Below are positions 47,772 to 57,200 of a stretch of 64,000 nt of DNA, piece after piece. The position numbers were made by a program, and so were the translations under genes. The notes under the pieces are model-generated. The model saw only the letters and a list, made by a program, of their open reading frames with translations, searched no databases and was not told the DNA's origin. The DNA is taken from the NCBI RefSeq assembly GCF_902143515.1, contig NZ_CABFVD010000004.1, positions 124,001-188,000 on the forward strand, given 5' to 3'. Source of the DNA: Hathewaya massiliensis. Lineage in GTDB: Bacteria; Bacillota; Clostridia; Clostridiales; Clostridiaceae. How positions within the stretch are numbered: position 1 is the stretch's first letter; each line of letters opens with the position of its first letter.

Positions 47772-47808
47772 TAAAAAGAAAGGACCAATTTTAAAGTAGT
47801 CCTTTCTC
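47772..47808 (-). terminator. Terminator of the era-recO-DUF4342 unit
   Basis: AGAAAGGAC pairs with GTCCTTTCT across a loop and is followed by TTTTT on the minus strand. Confidence 0.9.
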
Positions 47809-47833
47809 CTCATATTACAAAGATATTATCACC

Positions 47834-48505
47834 TTATTTATCTTCTTTGTTATCCTCACAAGAACAGCTATCTTCATGACATTTTTCATCATGATTGCAG
47901 CATTTCTCTTCTTGTGAACAAGAATTTTGATTTTCCATAGGTTCTACTTTTTCTTCATTAAAATTTACTGTATAAGAATAAGATTTACCTTCTTCATTAT
48001 AATTTTTATCGTTTTCATTAAACTTTTCTTTTACATCTTTTTTTAATTTATTAACTTTATCCATTGTATCATCCACTACATTCTTAATAACTGCATTTAC
48101 AACTTCTACTGTCCCGTCTTCTTTTGTAATCTCAATAGTAACTTTTGTAGCTATAGCTGCTAGAACTCCTATTCCTAATACTGGTGGGAAAATCATGCTA
48201 ACCATCCCAGCTGCAATACCAGCATTAACTGGAACATCTACAACAACTCTATCGCCTTTTTTTATTTTAATTCTAGTTACATTTCCTTTTTGAATTAAAT
48301 CATTTATCCACTTTTTAAAGTCTTCCTTTGTAGTTACAAATTCATTTATTTTTTCTTTAGATTCATTTTTGATTTTCTCTTCTAAATAAACTAGAGCATC
48401 TACTACATTCCCTTCACAAATTTCAAGGGCATCTTTAGCCTCTGCGTAGTTAACCCCAGTCCTCTCTCTTATTATGTCGATTTTTTCTAATGTTATGTTT
48501 TCCAT
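47834..48505 (-). CDS. UBA/TS-N plus DUF4342 protein with Cys-rich tail
   Basis: A 223-aa protein in three parts. Residues about 5-45 form a UBA/TS-N-like domain (EKIDIIRERTGVNYAEAKDA, as in EF-Ts). Residues about 60-160 match DUF4342 (VTRIKIKKGDRVVVDVPVNAG, with a hydrophobic stretch GMVSMIFPPVLGIGVLAAIA). The last ~30 residues hold six Cys and two His (SCSQEEKCCNHDEKCHEDS). The tail could bind metal; function unknown. ATG with AAGGAG upstream, 5 bp after recO. Confidence 0.88.
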   Translation of the reverse strand: MENITLEKIDIIRERTGVNYAEAKDALEICEGNVVDALVYLEEKIKNESKEKINEFVTTKEDFKKWINDLIQKGNVTRIKIKKGDRVVVDVPVNAGIAAGMVSMIFPPVLGIGVLAAIATKVTIEITKEDGTVEVVNAVIKNVVDDTMDKVNKLKKDVKEKFNENDKNYNEEGKSYSYTVNFNEEKVEPMENQNSCSQEEKCCNHDEKCHEDSCSCEDNKEDK

Positions 48506-48510
48506 TTAAC

Positions 48511-49263
48511 TCACTCCTTAATAATATAATTGAACATTTCTAAACTTTTAGGTTTTCTACTATATAACTCTAAAATAAAAGCTTGACTTAATTTATATAA
48601 TTCTAATTTACTGCTCTTACTAACATTTAGCCTATAAACTTTTTCCAAAGGGGAATTAATAATGTATCTTAATATATTATAAGTCGAATTTGAGATTTTA
48701 ATGCAATTTTCCCTACTGCATTTTGTACAAATTGCACCATAATTTGTTATACTGATATAATTAGACATTGTAATTTTCTCTGAACACTTGCTGCAATGTG
48801 ATAAATCCATTGCATATCCTGTATTAAAAATTAATTTAATCTCAAAAGCTCTTATTAAAACCTCTATATCTCCTACTTTATTTTTTATTAGATAATAGGT
48901 TGTAACTAAGTCTTTAAATACATTAAAATTCACTTCCCCATCAACTAATGCTATGTCTACAAGTTCATTTAAATAAGAACAGTATGTAATAGTCTCTAGC
49001 TCCTCCATGAATTCTTGAAAAGAGTGAATAATTTCAGCTTCATTTATTATATATAAACTTCTCCCTTTATATATAATAAAATTTGAAAAGGAAAAAGGTA
49101 AAGTAGGAGAGGAAAGTTTACTGTTACCTTTTTTTGCACCTTTTGCTATAGTTGAAATCTTCCCTAAATTTTCTGTGTAAATCCATACTAACTTGTCATT
49201 TTCTTTGTAATCTTGAGTTTTTAAAACCACTCCCCTAGTTTTAAATATGCTCAGAGAAATCAT
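48511..49263 (-). CDS. recO: DNA repair protein RecO
   Basis: Recombination mediator of 250 aa. The N-terminal OB fold begins FKTRGVVLKTQDYKENDKLV, and the C-terminal zinc ribbon has CSKCSEKI and CTKCSREN. The start is uncertain: the only ATG (49263) touches the AGGAG site, so initiation may be at a downstream CTG (Leu4, spacing 9) or at this ATG with a poor site. Downstream of era, as in many Firmicutes. Confidence 0.93.
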   Translation of the reverse strand: MISLSIFKTRGVVLKTQDYKENDKLVWIYTENLGKISTIAKGAKKGNSKLSSPTLPFSFSNFIIYKGRSLYIINEAEIIHSFQEFMEELETITYCSYLNELVDIALVDGEVNFNVFKDLVTTYYLIKNKVGDIEVLIRAFEIKLIFNTGYAMDLSHCSKCSEKITMSNYISITNYGAICTKCSRENCIKISNSTYNILRYIINSPLEKVYRLNVSKSSKLELYKLSQAFILELYSRKPKSLEMFNYIIKE

Positions 49264-49346
49264 CTCCTACTCTTATTATAAATTATTCCATGACCTTTTT
49301 TACATAATATATGTAAATTTTTAATTAATTTAATATTGAAGTAATA

Positions 49347-50231
49347 TTACTCTTTATATCCTAATTCTTTTAGTAAATTTGGACTATCTCTCCACTCTTC
49401 TTTAACTTTTACCCATACTCTAAGATAAACTTTACTACCTAAAAACTTCTCAATATCTTCTCTTGCATATTGAGATATTCTTTTTAAAGTAGATCCATTT
49501 TTCCCAATTATTATCCCTTTATGAGATGCTTTCTCACAAAGCATGTTTGCTTCTATATGATATATACCTTTTTCATTTTGTTTCATTGAAAGGATTTCTA
49601 CAGCAATACCATGTGGCACCTCTTTATCTAAAAGTCTTAGGGCTTTTTCCCTAATTATCTCCATAACTATAAATCTCTCTTGTCTATCTGTCACCATATC
49701 TTCTGGATAATACCTTGGTCCTTCTGGTAGGTAATTTTTCATCTCATTTATTAAAATATCTACATTTTTTCCCTTTATTGCGGATATAGGGATTATTTCT
49801 TCAAAGTTAAACTTTTCAGAGTAATTTTTTATGGTTTCAGCAACTTTTATCTCTTCATATTCATCTATCTTATTCACAAGTAGAAATTTTGGTACCTTTA
49901 AATCTTCTAATTGTTCTAAAATATATTCATCACCTTTCCCAATTGTTCCTTCTGGAGTAGTTATAAAAAGCACTAAATCTACTTCCTTTAAAGCACTTTC
50001 TGCTACTTTAACCATATATTCTCCAAGTTTATGTCTTGGTTTGTGAACTCCAGGAGTGTCTACAAAAACTACCTGATAGTCTTCTCCATTTAAAATTGTT
50101 TGTATATTATTTCGAGTAGTTTGCGGTTTGTTTGATACAATTGAAAGTTTTTCTCCCATTATAAAATTGTTCAAAGTTGATTTTCCTACATTTGGTCTTC
50201 CTATTATTGTTACAAATCCTGATTTAAACAT
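49347..50231 (-). CDS. era: GTPase Era
   Basis: Ribosome-assembly GTPase that binds the 3' end of 16S rRNA. The 294-aa protein has G1 [10 protein letters not shown] (residues 11-20), G3 DTPGVHKP, G4 NKIDE and a C-terminal KH domain with [14 protein letters not shown]. Length is normal. ATG with AGGAGG upstream. Follows cdd. Confidence 0.97.
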   Translation of the reverse strand: MFKSGFVTIIGRPNVGKSTLNNFIMGEKLSIVSNKPQTTRNNIQTILNGEDYQVVFVDTPGVHKPRHKLGEYMVKVAESALKEVDLVLFITTPEGTIGKGDEYILEQLEDLKVPKFLLVNKIDEYEEIKVAETIKNYSEKFNFEEIIPISAIKGKNVDILINEMKNYLPEGPRYYPEDMVTDRQERFIVMEIIREKALRLLDKEVPHGIAVEILSMKQNEKGIYHIEANMLCEKASHKGIIIGKNGSTLKRISQYAREDIEKFLGSKVYLRVWVKVKEEWRDSPNLLKELGYKE

Positions 50232-50273
50232 TTTGCCTCCTAAAAATATATAAAATTTAGTTTCTTCTTCATA

Positions 50274-50672
50274 TTATTTTAACAATGCCTCTTTAGTAAA
50301 AGCACTTGGTAATATTTCTTCTAATGTTTTTATCATGTACTCTTCTTCATTTTTTACTATTATTATTTTAAAATCTTTTGTTGCAAACTCTGAAATCACT
50401 TGCCTACAGATACCACAAGGAAAAGTGTATTCCATTGGATCTCCTACTACAGCTAAAGCTTTTATGCCTTTATGCCCCTCTGATACAGCTTTGAAGATTG
50501 CTGTTCTCTCTGCACAGTTTGTAGCACCATAAGATGCATTCTCTATATTACAGCCTGTGTAAATTTCATCACTTTCTGTGATTAATGCTGCTCCAACCTT
50601 AAACTTTGAATATGGAACATAGGCTTTTCCTCTTGCCTCTATTGCTCTAGAAATTAAATTTTTAAATTCCAT
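50274..50672 (-). CDS. cdd: Cytidine deaminase
   Basis: Deaminates cytidine and deoxycytidine (pyrimidine salvage). The 132-aa tetrameric-type enzyme has the zinc/catalytic motifs NCAERTAIFKA and FPCGICRQVISEF. Length is normal for the family. ATG with AAAGGAG upstream. The order dgkA-cdd-era is the usual Firmicute arrangement. Confidence 0.96.
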   Translation of the reverse strand: MEFKNLISRAIEARGKAYVPYSKFKVGAALITESDEIYTGCNIENASYGATNCAERTAIFKAVSEGHKGIKALAVVGDPMEYTFPCGICRQVISEFATKDFKIIIVKNEEEYMIKTLEEILPSAFTKEALLK

Positions 50673-50779
50673 AAAGAGTCTCCTTTACATTTATAGTCTT
50701 AAGTAAATATGTGATTATATTATTTGTCACTTAATGTATAGTTACGTATACTTTTAGTATTAAGATTATATCATGTATT

Positions 50780-51475
50780 TTATATTAATATAAGTATTAA
50801 AAGTGTTAATAAAAACCCTAAAATACTTCCTAATATAACTTCTAAAATAGAATGTATACTAGAATCCACCCTACTTTGTGCTACAATAAAAGCTAAAATA
50901 AAGCCTAGTAAAGTAACCAATGCACCTTTAGAGTAATATGCTATAATTGTTGCTATGGAAAAAGCTATAGCACTATGCCCTGAGGGCATGCCACCTTGGA
51001 GTGGAGTACCTTTTCCATTAGCTATTTTTATGACCAAGGTTATAAAAGTCACAACGATTAAAATAGAAAATATAGTGTGAGGATTTGAACTTAATATTCT
51101 GTCCATTATATTCTCTGTTATAGGCTTTACTTTATCCCAAAATACTATATATCCAATAATAACAGAATTTATAGCAGCCACTAATACAGCTCCTGCAGCC
51201 ACATCTTTTGCAGCCTTAACTAAAGGATCATAATAATCTATTAAAGCATCTAATGTACACTCTATAGCTGTGTTTATCATTTCTGAAACTATAACAAAGC
51301 TTATTGCAAATATCACCAATATCATTTCTCCTCTACTTAGCTCTGAATAAAAACTAAAGGCTAAGACTAAGCTCCCTATTATAAGATGAATTTGCATATT
51401 TCTTTCTCTTTTTATACTCTCTATAATCCCCATAATAGCATAATTTAAGCTCTCAACCAACTTCTTGCTCTTCAT
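50780..51475 (-). CDS. DgkA-PAP2 fusion (lipid kinase plus phosphatase)
   Basis: A 231-aa membrane protein fusing two lipid enzymes. The N-terminal ~115 residues are a diacylglycerol/undecaprenol kinase with EMINTAIECTLDALID. The C-terminal half is a PAP2 phosphatase with GMPSGHSAIAFS and SRVDSSIHSILEVIL, where the usual final Asp of motif 3 is Glu. It likely cycles undecaprenol and its phosphate. The start is ATG 51475; an ATG at 51484 is too near the AAAGGA site. A terminator upstream (51624-51656) separates it from ybeY. Confidence 0.92.
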   Translation of the reverse strand: MKSKKLVESLNYAIMGIIESIKRERNMQIHLIIGSLVLAFSFYSELSRGEMILVIFAISFVIVSEMINTAIECTLDALIDYYDPLVKAAKDVAAGAVLVAAINSVIIGYIVFWDKVKPITENIMDRILSSNPHTIFSILIVVTFITLVIKIANGKGTPLQGGMPSGHSAIAFSIATIIAYYSKGALVTLLGFILAFIVAQSRVDSSIHSILEVILGSILGFLLTLLILILI

Positions 51476-51623
51476 AATTACCATCCTTTTTGTTACTTCA
51501 CTATGAATTATATTATTTCATATTCATATAATAATATAATTGACTATAGGATTTAGATTTATTCAATTATAGTTTCTGCATGCAAAGCTCTATACTATCT
51601 TAGTACTATCTTAGGCCTTATAT

Positions 51624-51656
51624 ACAAAATATGTGACAGCATATAACTGTCACATA
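51624..51656 (-). terminator. ybeY terminator
   Basis: ATGTGACAG pairs perfectly with CTGTCACAT, followed by ATTTTG on the minus strand. Confidence 0.82.
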
Positions 51657-51670
51657 CTAACATACTATTT

Positions 51671-52177
51671 CTATATTTCTCGAATAAGATTAAAACTTTT
51701 TAAAATTTCCTCTTCTCTTCTCCTCATGATTTCCTTATCACATTCTTCCATATGATCATATCCAAGAAGATGAAGTATGGAATGGATTATAAGATAACAT
51801 ACTTCTCTTTTAAAAGAATGATTAAATTCTTCACTTTGTTCTTTTGCTCTCTCTAAGGAAAGTGCAATATCCCCTAAGATTAATTTTCCTTCATCTAAAT
51901 CAAACTGAGAGAATTTATAATCTTTATAAACATCCTTAAATACTTTATGTTCTGGATATTCTAACATGGGAAATGATAGTACATCTGTAACCATATCTTT
52001 TCCTCTTTGCTCTTTATTTATGTTTCTTATATTCTTATTATCTATAAGAATTAAACTCACTTCATATTCTAAATTTACCCCTTCTTCTTTCAAAGCATAC
52101 TTAATCATATCTTCTATTAAATTAATTAAATCCTCTTCAAACTTTATTTTTTCCTGTCTATTATCAACTAATAACAT
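51671..52177 (-). CDS. ybeY: Endoribonuclease YbeY
   Basis: Metal-dependent RNase of 16S rRNA maturation and ribosome quality control. The 168-aa protein has the zinc motif [14 protein letters not shown] and the upstream conserved [13 protein letters not shown] and [10 protein letters not shown]. Full length. ATG with AAGGAG upstream. It starts 13 bp after the pgpH stop. Confidence 0.96.
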   Translation of the reverse strand: MLLVDNRQEKIKFEEDLINLIEDMIKYALKEEGVNLEYEVSLILIDNKNIRNINKEQRGKDMVTDVLSFPMLEYPEHKVFKDVYKDYKFSQFDLDEGKLILGDIALSLERAKEQSEEFNHSFKREVCYLIIHSILHLLGYDHMEECDKEIMRRREEEILKSFNLIREI

Positions 52178-52190
52178 TTTCTTCTCCTTA

Positions 52191-54431
52191 CTAGTCTTTC
52201 TTATTATTTTTACCTTTTGTCATATTTGAAAGTTTAGGATATTCAATTCTTTCATGATATATTCCTGATAAACCTTTTAAAAAGGCTTCTTTAATCTTTT
52301 TTAAATCCTTAAGAGTTAAATCAGAATCATCTAAATGCCCGTCTTCTAACCTTGTCTTTATTATATTGTCCACCATTTTCTCTATTTTTTCCTTGTTAGG
52401 TTCTTTAATTGACCTTACTGATGCTTCCACTCCATCTGCAAGCATAATTATAGCAGCTTCCTTAGATAGGGGGTCTGGACCTGGATACTTAAAATCCTCT
52501 TCTATTACGTCTTCTGGTTTTTCACTATTATTTTTCATAGTTATATAAAAATATTTAACAAGTGAAGTTCCATGGTGCTGAACTATAATATCCTGTATTG
52601 CCTTTGGAATCTTATATTCTTTAGCAAACTCTACCCCATCTTTAACATGAGAAGTAATTATAAGAGTACTTAAGTTAGGCCCTATTTTATCATGTGGATT
52701 AGCTCCGCCCATTTGATTTTCCCTAAAAAAGTATGGTCTTTTTAATTTTCCAACATCATGATAGTAACAAGCCACTCTAGCAAAAACTGAATTAGCACCT
52801 ATGGCTTCTGCTGCAAGCTCAGATAGATTTGCAACTAACATACTATGATGATATGTCCCTGGCGCCTCTGTTAAAAGTCTTTTTAGAAGAGGATTGTTGG
52901 GATTTGCAAGTTCAAGTAGTTTAATTGTAGTAACTATATCAAAGATACTTTCAAATAAAGGCAAAAATCCTATGGTAAATACCCCTGCTAAAACACTTGC
53001 AATCAACATACCAAAAGCCTTATATAATATATCTAGAATATTAGTGTTTGATTGAATTACACCTAGGCTAAGGGTAATTAATGCATTTATTATAGCAATA
53101 TAAATTGATGAATATAGTATATCACTTCGCTCATCTAGCTTTTTAAGACCTATAGAACCTATAACTGCATTTAACATTATAAGCATTAAAATTGGAGGAT
53201 TAAACTTAACTGCTATGCTAATAAAAATTCCATTTAAAACACTTATAATAATAGCAAGTTTATGATCTATTAAAATAGTTAATATCATTGGTGCAAATGC
53301 TAAGGGAATTAAATAAGGTGTAACAAAATTTAAACTTCGTGCAAGTATAATTGATACTAAATTAATTATACTTATTAAAATTAAGATTTTATCCTTAGAG
53401 TAGGAATTTCTATGATATTTATAAAGATAAAATCCTTCAACTAAAAGTACCGAAGCAATTAAAACAGCTAGTCCTAAGAATATATACCACTGAAAGTTAC
53501 TTTTATCATCTAAAAATCCTAGTTGTTTTAAAAGTTCCACTTGATACTTTGTTACAGGTTCACCCTCCTTAACAATTATTTGATCCTTCTTTACTTTAAT
53601 AGGTTCTACCTTTCTTAGGGCTTCCTCTTTTAAAGTTCTTGTCTTAGCATGATCATAGAAGACATTAGGCATAATTTGAGAGCTAATTATTGATTTAGCA
53701 ACCGTTCTCTCTTTTCTATCTAAATCGTATTTTGTGAGTTCCATATCTACAAAGTAAACTGCTTTTTTTCTATCTTCTTCTTTTATTTTACTCTTTTCTA
53801 GGGTTTCTTTAAATTTACTTGTATCTTCCTTTTTATCATTATTCTCATATGTTTCTAACTTATTTAGCTTTTCACTTATTTCCACTGGGATTACAGCATT
53901 TATTTGATATTCATCATAAAGCTTACTTAAGGTTTTTGTTATAATATCTTTTAAACTCTCAATTTCCTTAGGCGTAGACATTAATAAAGTCTGAAGTTCT
54001 GGTTCGCTTATATCAATCCCTATCTCTTTTTTTAAGTTTACTATAATATCTTTATTAATTTTATCCGCTTCTTTTTTTTCCTCTTCTGTGTTAGTTTTTG
54101 TATCTTTTAAAACACTCTTCTTTTCCATAACTTTAGAGAAAATAGAGTCTACATTTTGTTTTGAAGTAATTTTCACATCACTAGCTATGGTGTACTGATC
54201 TGGAACAGAGATTATAGCCTCCTTTTTCTTCTCCTTAGTAGATAATTCATCCTCCACATCCCTTGGCGCCTTTATATCAATTTTAGCAATGTCTCCTTCA
54301 GCTACAAAATATTTCTCTGGCAAAACAGATGTTATTAGTATGCCATAAATTAGTATAAAGTTAACAAAAAAAATAATAACTTTTTTTCTTTTGTTACTTA
54401 AAAAACTACTCAATTTTTCTTTTTCAATCAT
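52191..54431 (-). CDS. pgpH: HD-domain membrane phosphodiesterase PgpH (YqfF)
   Basis: c-di-AMP phosphodiesterase of the 7TMR-HD family, 746 aa. It has an N-terminal helix, a long extracytoplasmic 7TMR-HDED domain (about residues 45-300), seven membrane helices (about 310-500) and a cytoplasmic HD domain with [17 protein letters not shown] and [11 protein letters not shown]. The start is ATG 54431; an upstream GTG is part of the AAAAGGTGGG site. It lies between the sporulation gene yqfD and ybeY, as in B. subtilis. Confidence 0.95.
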   Translation of the reverse strand: MIEKEKLSSFLSNKRKKVIIFFVNFILIYGILITSVLPEKYFVAEGDIAKIDIKAPRDVEDELSTKEKKKEAIISVPDQYTIASDVKITSKQNVDSIFSKVMEKKSVLKDTKTNTEEEKKEADKINKDIIVNLKKEIGIDISEPELQTLLMSTPKEIESLKDIITKTLSKLYDEYQINAVIPVEISEKLNKLETYENNDKKEDTSKFKETLEKSKIKEEDRKKAVYFVDMELTKYDLDRKERTVAKSIISSQIMPNVFYDHAKTRTLKEEALRKVEPIKVKKDQIIVKEGEPVTKYQVELLKQLGFLDDKSNFQWYIFLGLAVLIASVLLVEGFYLYKYHRNSYSKDKILILISIINLVSIILARSLNFVTPYLIPLAFAPMILTILIDHKLAIIISVLNGIFISIAVKFNPPILMLIMLNAVIGSIGLKKLDERSDILYSSIYIAIINALITLSLGVIQSNTNILDILYKAFGMLIASVLAGVFTIGFLPLFESIFDIVTTIKLLELANPNNPLLKRLLTEAPGTYHHSMLVANLSELAAEAIGANSVFARVACYYHDVGKLKRPYFFRENQMGGANPHDKIGPNLSTLIITSHVKDGVEFAKEYKIPKAIQDIIVQHHGTSLVKYFYITMKNNSEKPEDVIEEDFKYPGPDPLSKEAAIIMLADGVEASVRSIKEPNKEKIEKMVDNIIKTRLEDGHLDDSDLTLKDLKKIKEAFLKGLSGIYHERIEYPKLSNMTKGKNNKKD

Positions 54432-54464
54432 ACTGCTTCCCACCTTTTAATTTAGGTAAATACA

Positions 54465-55640
54465 TTAATTATTATCTGTAATATCTTTAGTATCTTCCCC
54501 CACATGCTCTTCTTCTATGTCAATGGTCTTTTCCTCTCCTATGTCTTCTTCTGCTATAACAAGTACTCTTAGATTACACATATCAACTTCCTTACTTGAA
54601 TCCTCTAATTTTTGAATTATTTTTATTTTATTGTCAAAATTTATTCTTATACTGGAGTATAGTTTATTTAACTCATTTGCTATCAATAATTTTTCATCAT
54701 CCTTTGTAAACTCTGTCTCTTTTATTTCATAGTATATTTCTTTTTTTACTATACCTTTATTATCTTCTATTTTATCATACTTTTTGAATTTATTTAAATC
54801 GTTTTTTAAATAAATTCTCTTACCCTTTACAATTATATATTTATTTGTAATAGTTTCCCCTGTTCTCTTCCTTTTTATTTGGGGAATTTTTAGTTTTAAT
54901 TTTTTTTCATAAAATGTCTTAGCTATTACTTCCCCCTCTGCTTTAACTTTATATCTGCTTTCTTCATTACCTTGCTCCCCTAAAACTAGAACATCTCCTT
55001 TTTTAACTACTTGACCCTCTTCTACTATAGAGGTTCCAGCCTTAGTATATACTCTTTGTATAACGCCGTCCTTTTTTGCTATTAAATCACATGGAGATTT
55101 ATCTTCTTTTATCTTTGGTGGGTTCTGTCTTTCTAAAATATCTATTTTTAACTTTGTTCCTGCTATAGTTCCTTTAGCCCATACCACACTTTTGTTACCT
55201 TCTAAAATGCTATTTTGTAAATTGATTATATTTAAATTTTTTCTTTTAATACCTGGTTTTACTCCCATCTTCTTTAATTCATTTCTAATCTCATAAGGAG
55301 ATACATTGTTTTCAGTTTTTATTTCTATTGACCAAATATATGTTGAATAATAGTACATTAAAAATATAAATATAAAAAATCCGAATATAAAAGCTTTTCT
55401 TTTTAATAAATTTCCTTTTAATCTAAAAAATCCAAAAGAGTTAATGACTTTTAATTTTACTTTATTATCTTTTGCAAGTTCACGTGCCTTATAAAAATCC
55501 TTTGGACTTATGCTAAATGTATAGGATACAATACTATGTTTCTTAGCCCCTTCTATAAAAATGCCTTCTTCCCAAAGTGTATTTAAAAATTTTTCCGGCA
55601 TTAAGGACATTATTTCAAGCCTAATTTTCCCTCTATTCAT
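54465..55640 (-). CDS. yqfD: Sporulation protein YqfD
   Basis: Membrane-anchored sporulation protein made under sigma-E control in Bacillus. The 391-aa protein starts NRGKIRLEIMSLMPEKFLNT, has one membrane helix (about residues 88-107) and a large extracytoplasmic region with KDGVIQRVYTKAGTSIVEEG. The ATG at 55640 is chosen; the alternative ATG at 55661 lies inside yqfC without a ribosome site. It overlaps yqfC by 8 bp, implying translational coupling. Confidence 0.93.
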   Translation of the reverse strand: MNRGKIRLEIMSLMPEKFLNTLWEEGIFIEGAKKHSIVSYTFSISPKDFYKARELAKDNKVKLKVINSFGFFRLKGNLLKRKAFIFGFFIFIFLMYYYSTYIWSIEIKTENNVSPYEIRNELKKMGVKPGIKRKNLNIINLQNSILEGNKSVVWAKGTIAGTKLKIDILERQNPPKIKEDKSPCDLIAKKDGVIQRVYTKAGTSIVEEGQVVKKGDVLVLGEQGNEESRYKVKAEGEVIAKTFYEKKLKLKIPQIKRKRTGETITNKYIIVKGKRIYLKNDLNKFKKYDKIEDNKGIVKKEIYYEIKETEFTKDDEKLLIANELNKLYSSIRINFDNKIKIIQKLEDSSKEVDMCNLRVLVIAEEDIGEEKTIDIEEEHVGEDTKDITDNN

Positions 55641-55929
55641 CTTTACTATCACTTCTTTCATAATTTACAGCTTCAAATTTTCCACTTAGTGTTATAGTAC
55701 TCTCCCCTAAAAACAATATTTCAAAATCTCCCCCTTTTATAATAACCTTTCCTATAGAAGTTTTTAATATTATCTCTTCCTTTTTAAAACTCAGTATTCC
55801 CATATGATTTTCTACTGTTATCTCTTGATCTGCCATTATTGTAAACTTTGGAACATTCAAAAGTGCTTCACTTGGCATATCCAAAGTTTTTGCGATTTTC
55901 GCTTTTGAACTTCTTATTAAATTTCCCAA
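55633..55929 (-). CDS. yqfC: Sporulation protein YqfC
   Basis: A 98-aa YqfC/YabP-family sporulation protein: KTLDMPSEALLNVPKFTIMA then ITVENHMGILSFKKEEIILK and a closing GDFEILFLGESTITLSGKF. In Bacillus the gene is sigma-E dependent. The start is probably TTG 55929 with GAGGTG 6 nt upstream; a GTG at 55938 overlaps that site. First gene of yqfC-yqfD-pgpH-ybeY. Confidence 0.92.
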   Translation of the reverse strand: MGNLIRSSKAKIAKTLDMPSEALLNVPKFTIMADQEITVENHMGILSFKKEEIILKTSIGKVIIKGGDFEILFLGESTITLSGKFEAVNYERSDSKDE

Positions 55930-56010
55930 AACCTTCACCTCACAAAAGAAATTTTCATATTTAATTTATGAAAGTTTCCTTTGTTTAATGACACTTTAAA
56001 GTTATTTATA

Positions 56011-56040
56011 AAATAAAAAGACTCAGATTACTCTGAGTCT
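56011..56040 (-). terminator. yqeY terminator
   Basis: AGACTCAGA pairs perfectly with TCTGAGTCT and is followed by TTTTTATTTT on the minus strand. It separates rpsU-yqeY from the yqfC operon. Confidence 0.92.
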
Positions 56041-56046
56041 AAGTTT

Positions 56047-56496
56047 TTATTTACTTAAGTATTCTTTTACTAAGGTACTAACTAATTTACCATCTGCTCT
56101 TCCTTTTGTTTTTGGAACTACAGCAGACATTAGTATTCCCATGTCCTTAATACTACTTGCTCCCACTTCTATAGCTGATTTTTCTATAATTTCATTTACT
56201 TCATTTTCTGTCAACTGCTGAGGAAGGTATTTTAATAAAATATCGATTTCATCTTGGGCTGCTTTAATTAAGTCAGTTCTGTTTCCTTTTTCAAACTCTA
56301 CTATAGCTTCACGTCTCTGTTTAATCTCTTTTGATATAATATCAACTACTATATCATCAGTAACCTCGTTTGAAGCACCACTCTTTTCATAAAGCAGAAT
56401 AGCTGCCTTAGCCATGCTAATAACATTAGCCCTAAATCTATCTTTAGATTTTACAGCCTCTTTCCAATCTTGTTGCAATACTTCCTTTAAGGACAT
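56047..56496 (-). CDS. yqeY: YqeY/GatB-tail family protein
   Basis: A 149-aa protein resembling the C-terminal tRNA-binding tail of GatB: SLKEVLQQDWKEAVKSKDRF, ISKEIKQRREAIVEFEKGNR, LPQQLTENEVNEII and DMGILMSAVVPKTKGRADGK. Exact function uncertain. ATG with GAGGGTAAG upstream. It follows rpsU, the standard rpsU-yqeY pair. Confidence 0.94.
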   Translation of the reverse strand: MSLKEVLQQDWKEAVKSKDRFRANVISMAKAAILLYEKSGASNEVTDDIVVDIISKEIKQRREAIVEFEKGNRTDLIKAAQDEIDILLKYLPQQLTENEVNEIIEKSAIEVGASSIKDMGILMSAVVPKTKGRADGKLVSTLVKEYLSK

Positions 56497-56522
56497 TAAA
56501 ACTTACCCTCTTTCAAAACAAA

Positions 56523-56699
56523 CTATTTTTTCTTTCTTCTCTTCGCAGCTTCTGATTTTTTCTTTCTTTTTACGCTTGGTTTTTCATAGTGTTCCCTCTT
56601 TCTTACTTCAGCAAGAACCCCAGCCTTAGCGCATTCTCTTTTAAATCTTTTTAGAGCACTTTCTAATGATTCGTTATCTCTTACTTTTATTTCTGACAT
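56523..56699 (-). CDS. rpsU: 30S ribosomal protein bS21
   Basis: A 58-aa basic protein starting at ATG 56699: [20 protein letters not shown], then [20 protein letters not shown] and a Lys/Arg-rich end. This is a complete bS21, which lies near the mRNA path of the small subunit. Shine-Dalgarno GGAGGGA upstream. Not in the dnaG-rpoD operon as in enterobacteria but paired with yqeY. Confidence 0.97.
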   Translation of the reverse strand: MSEIKVRDNESLESALKRFKRECAKAGVLAEVRKREHYEKPSVKRKKKSEAAKRRKKK

Positions 56700-56823
56700 C
56701 TATATCCCTCCCTCCGCTCATTTTAATGCATAGTTTAGAACTACTGTGGGAATAAATAGCACGCTATAAATTATACAACATTTTCAAAGAATATGTCAAT
56801 ATAAAATTAGCCGAATTTTAGGT

Positions 56824-57168
56824 TTATCCTGGTGGCCAACCTAGATTTCTACCACCTACTAAGTGAAAATGAATATGGTGAACTGTTTGACCTGCATCAT
56901 CTCCACAATTAGTAACAACTCTATATCCCTTTTCACTAATTCCCGCTTCTTTAGCTACCTTTTTAATAACCATATAAATATGCGAAATAACCTTACTATT
57001 TTCCTCTGTAAGCTCATTTAAATTAGCTATATGTGCTTTTGGAATTACTAAATAATGAATAGGAGCTGTAGGGGTTATGTCCTTAAAACAATACACTAAT
57101 TCATCTTCATAAACCTTTTGTGATGGTATATCTCCATTTATTATTTTACAAAAAATACAATCTGACAA
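56824..57168 (-). CDS. HIT family nucleotide-binding protein (HinT)
   Basis: Nucleoside phosphoramidase-type HIT protein (114 aa). It starts DCIFCKIINGDIPSQKVYED and ends with the histidine triad GQTVHHIHFHLVGGRN. The start is probably TTG 57168; an upstream GTG at 57177 is part of the perfect GGAGGTG site. Upstream is mtaB and downstream rpsU. Confidence 0.94.
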   Translation of the reverse strand: MSDCIFCKIINGDIPSQKVYEDELVYCFKDITPTAPIHYLVIPKAHIANLNELTEENSKVISHIYMVIKKVAKEAGISEKGYRVVTNCGDDAGQTVHHIHFHLVGGRNLGWPPG

Positions 57169-57200
57169 AACTTTCACCTCCTTTAAAAATAGAGGACCTA

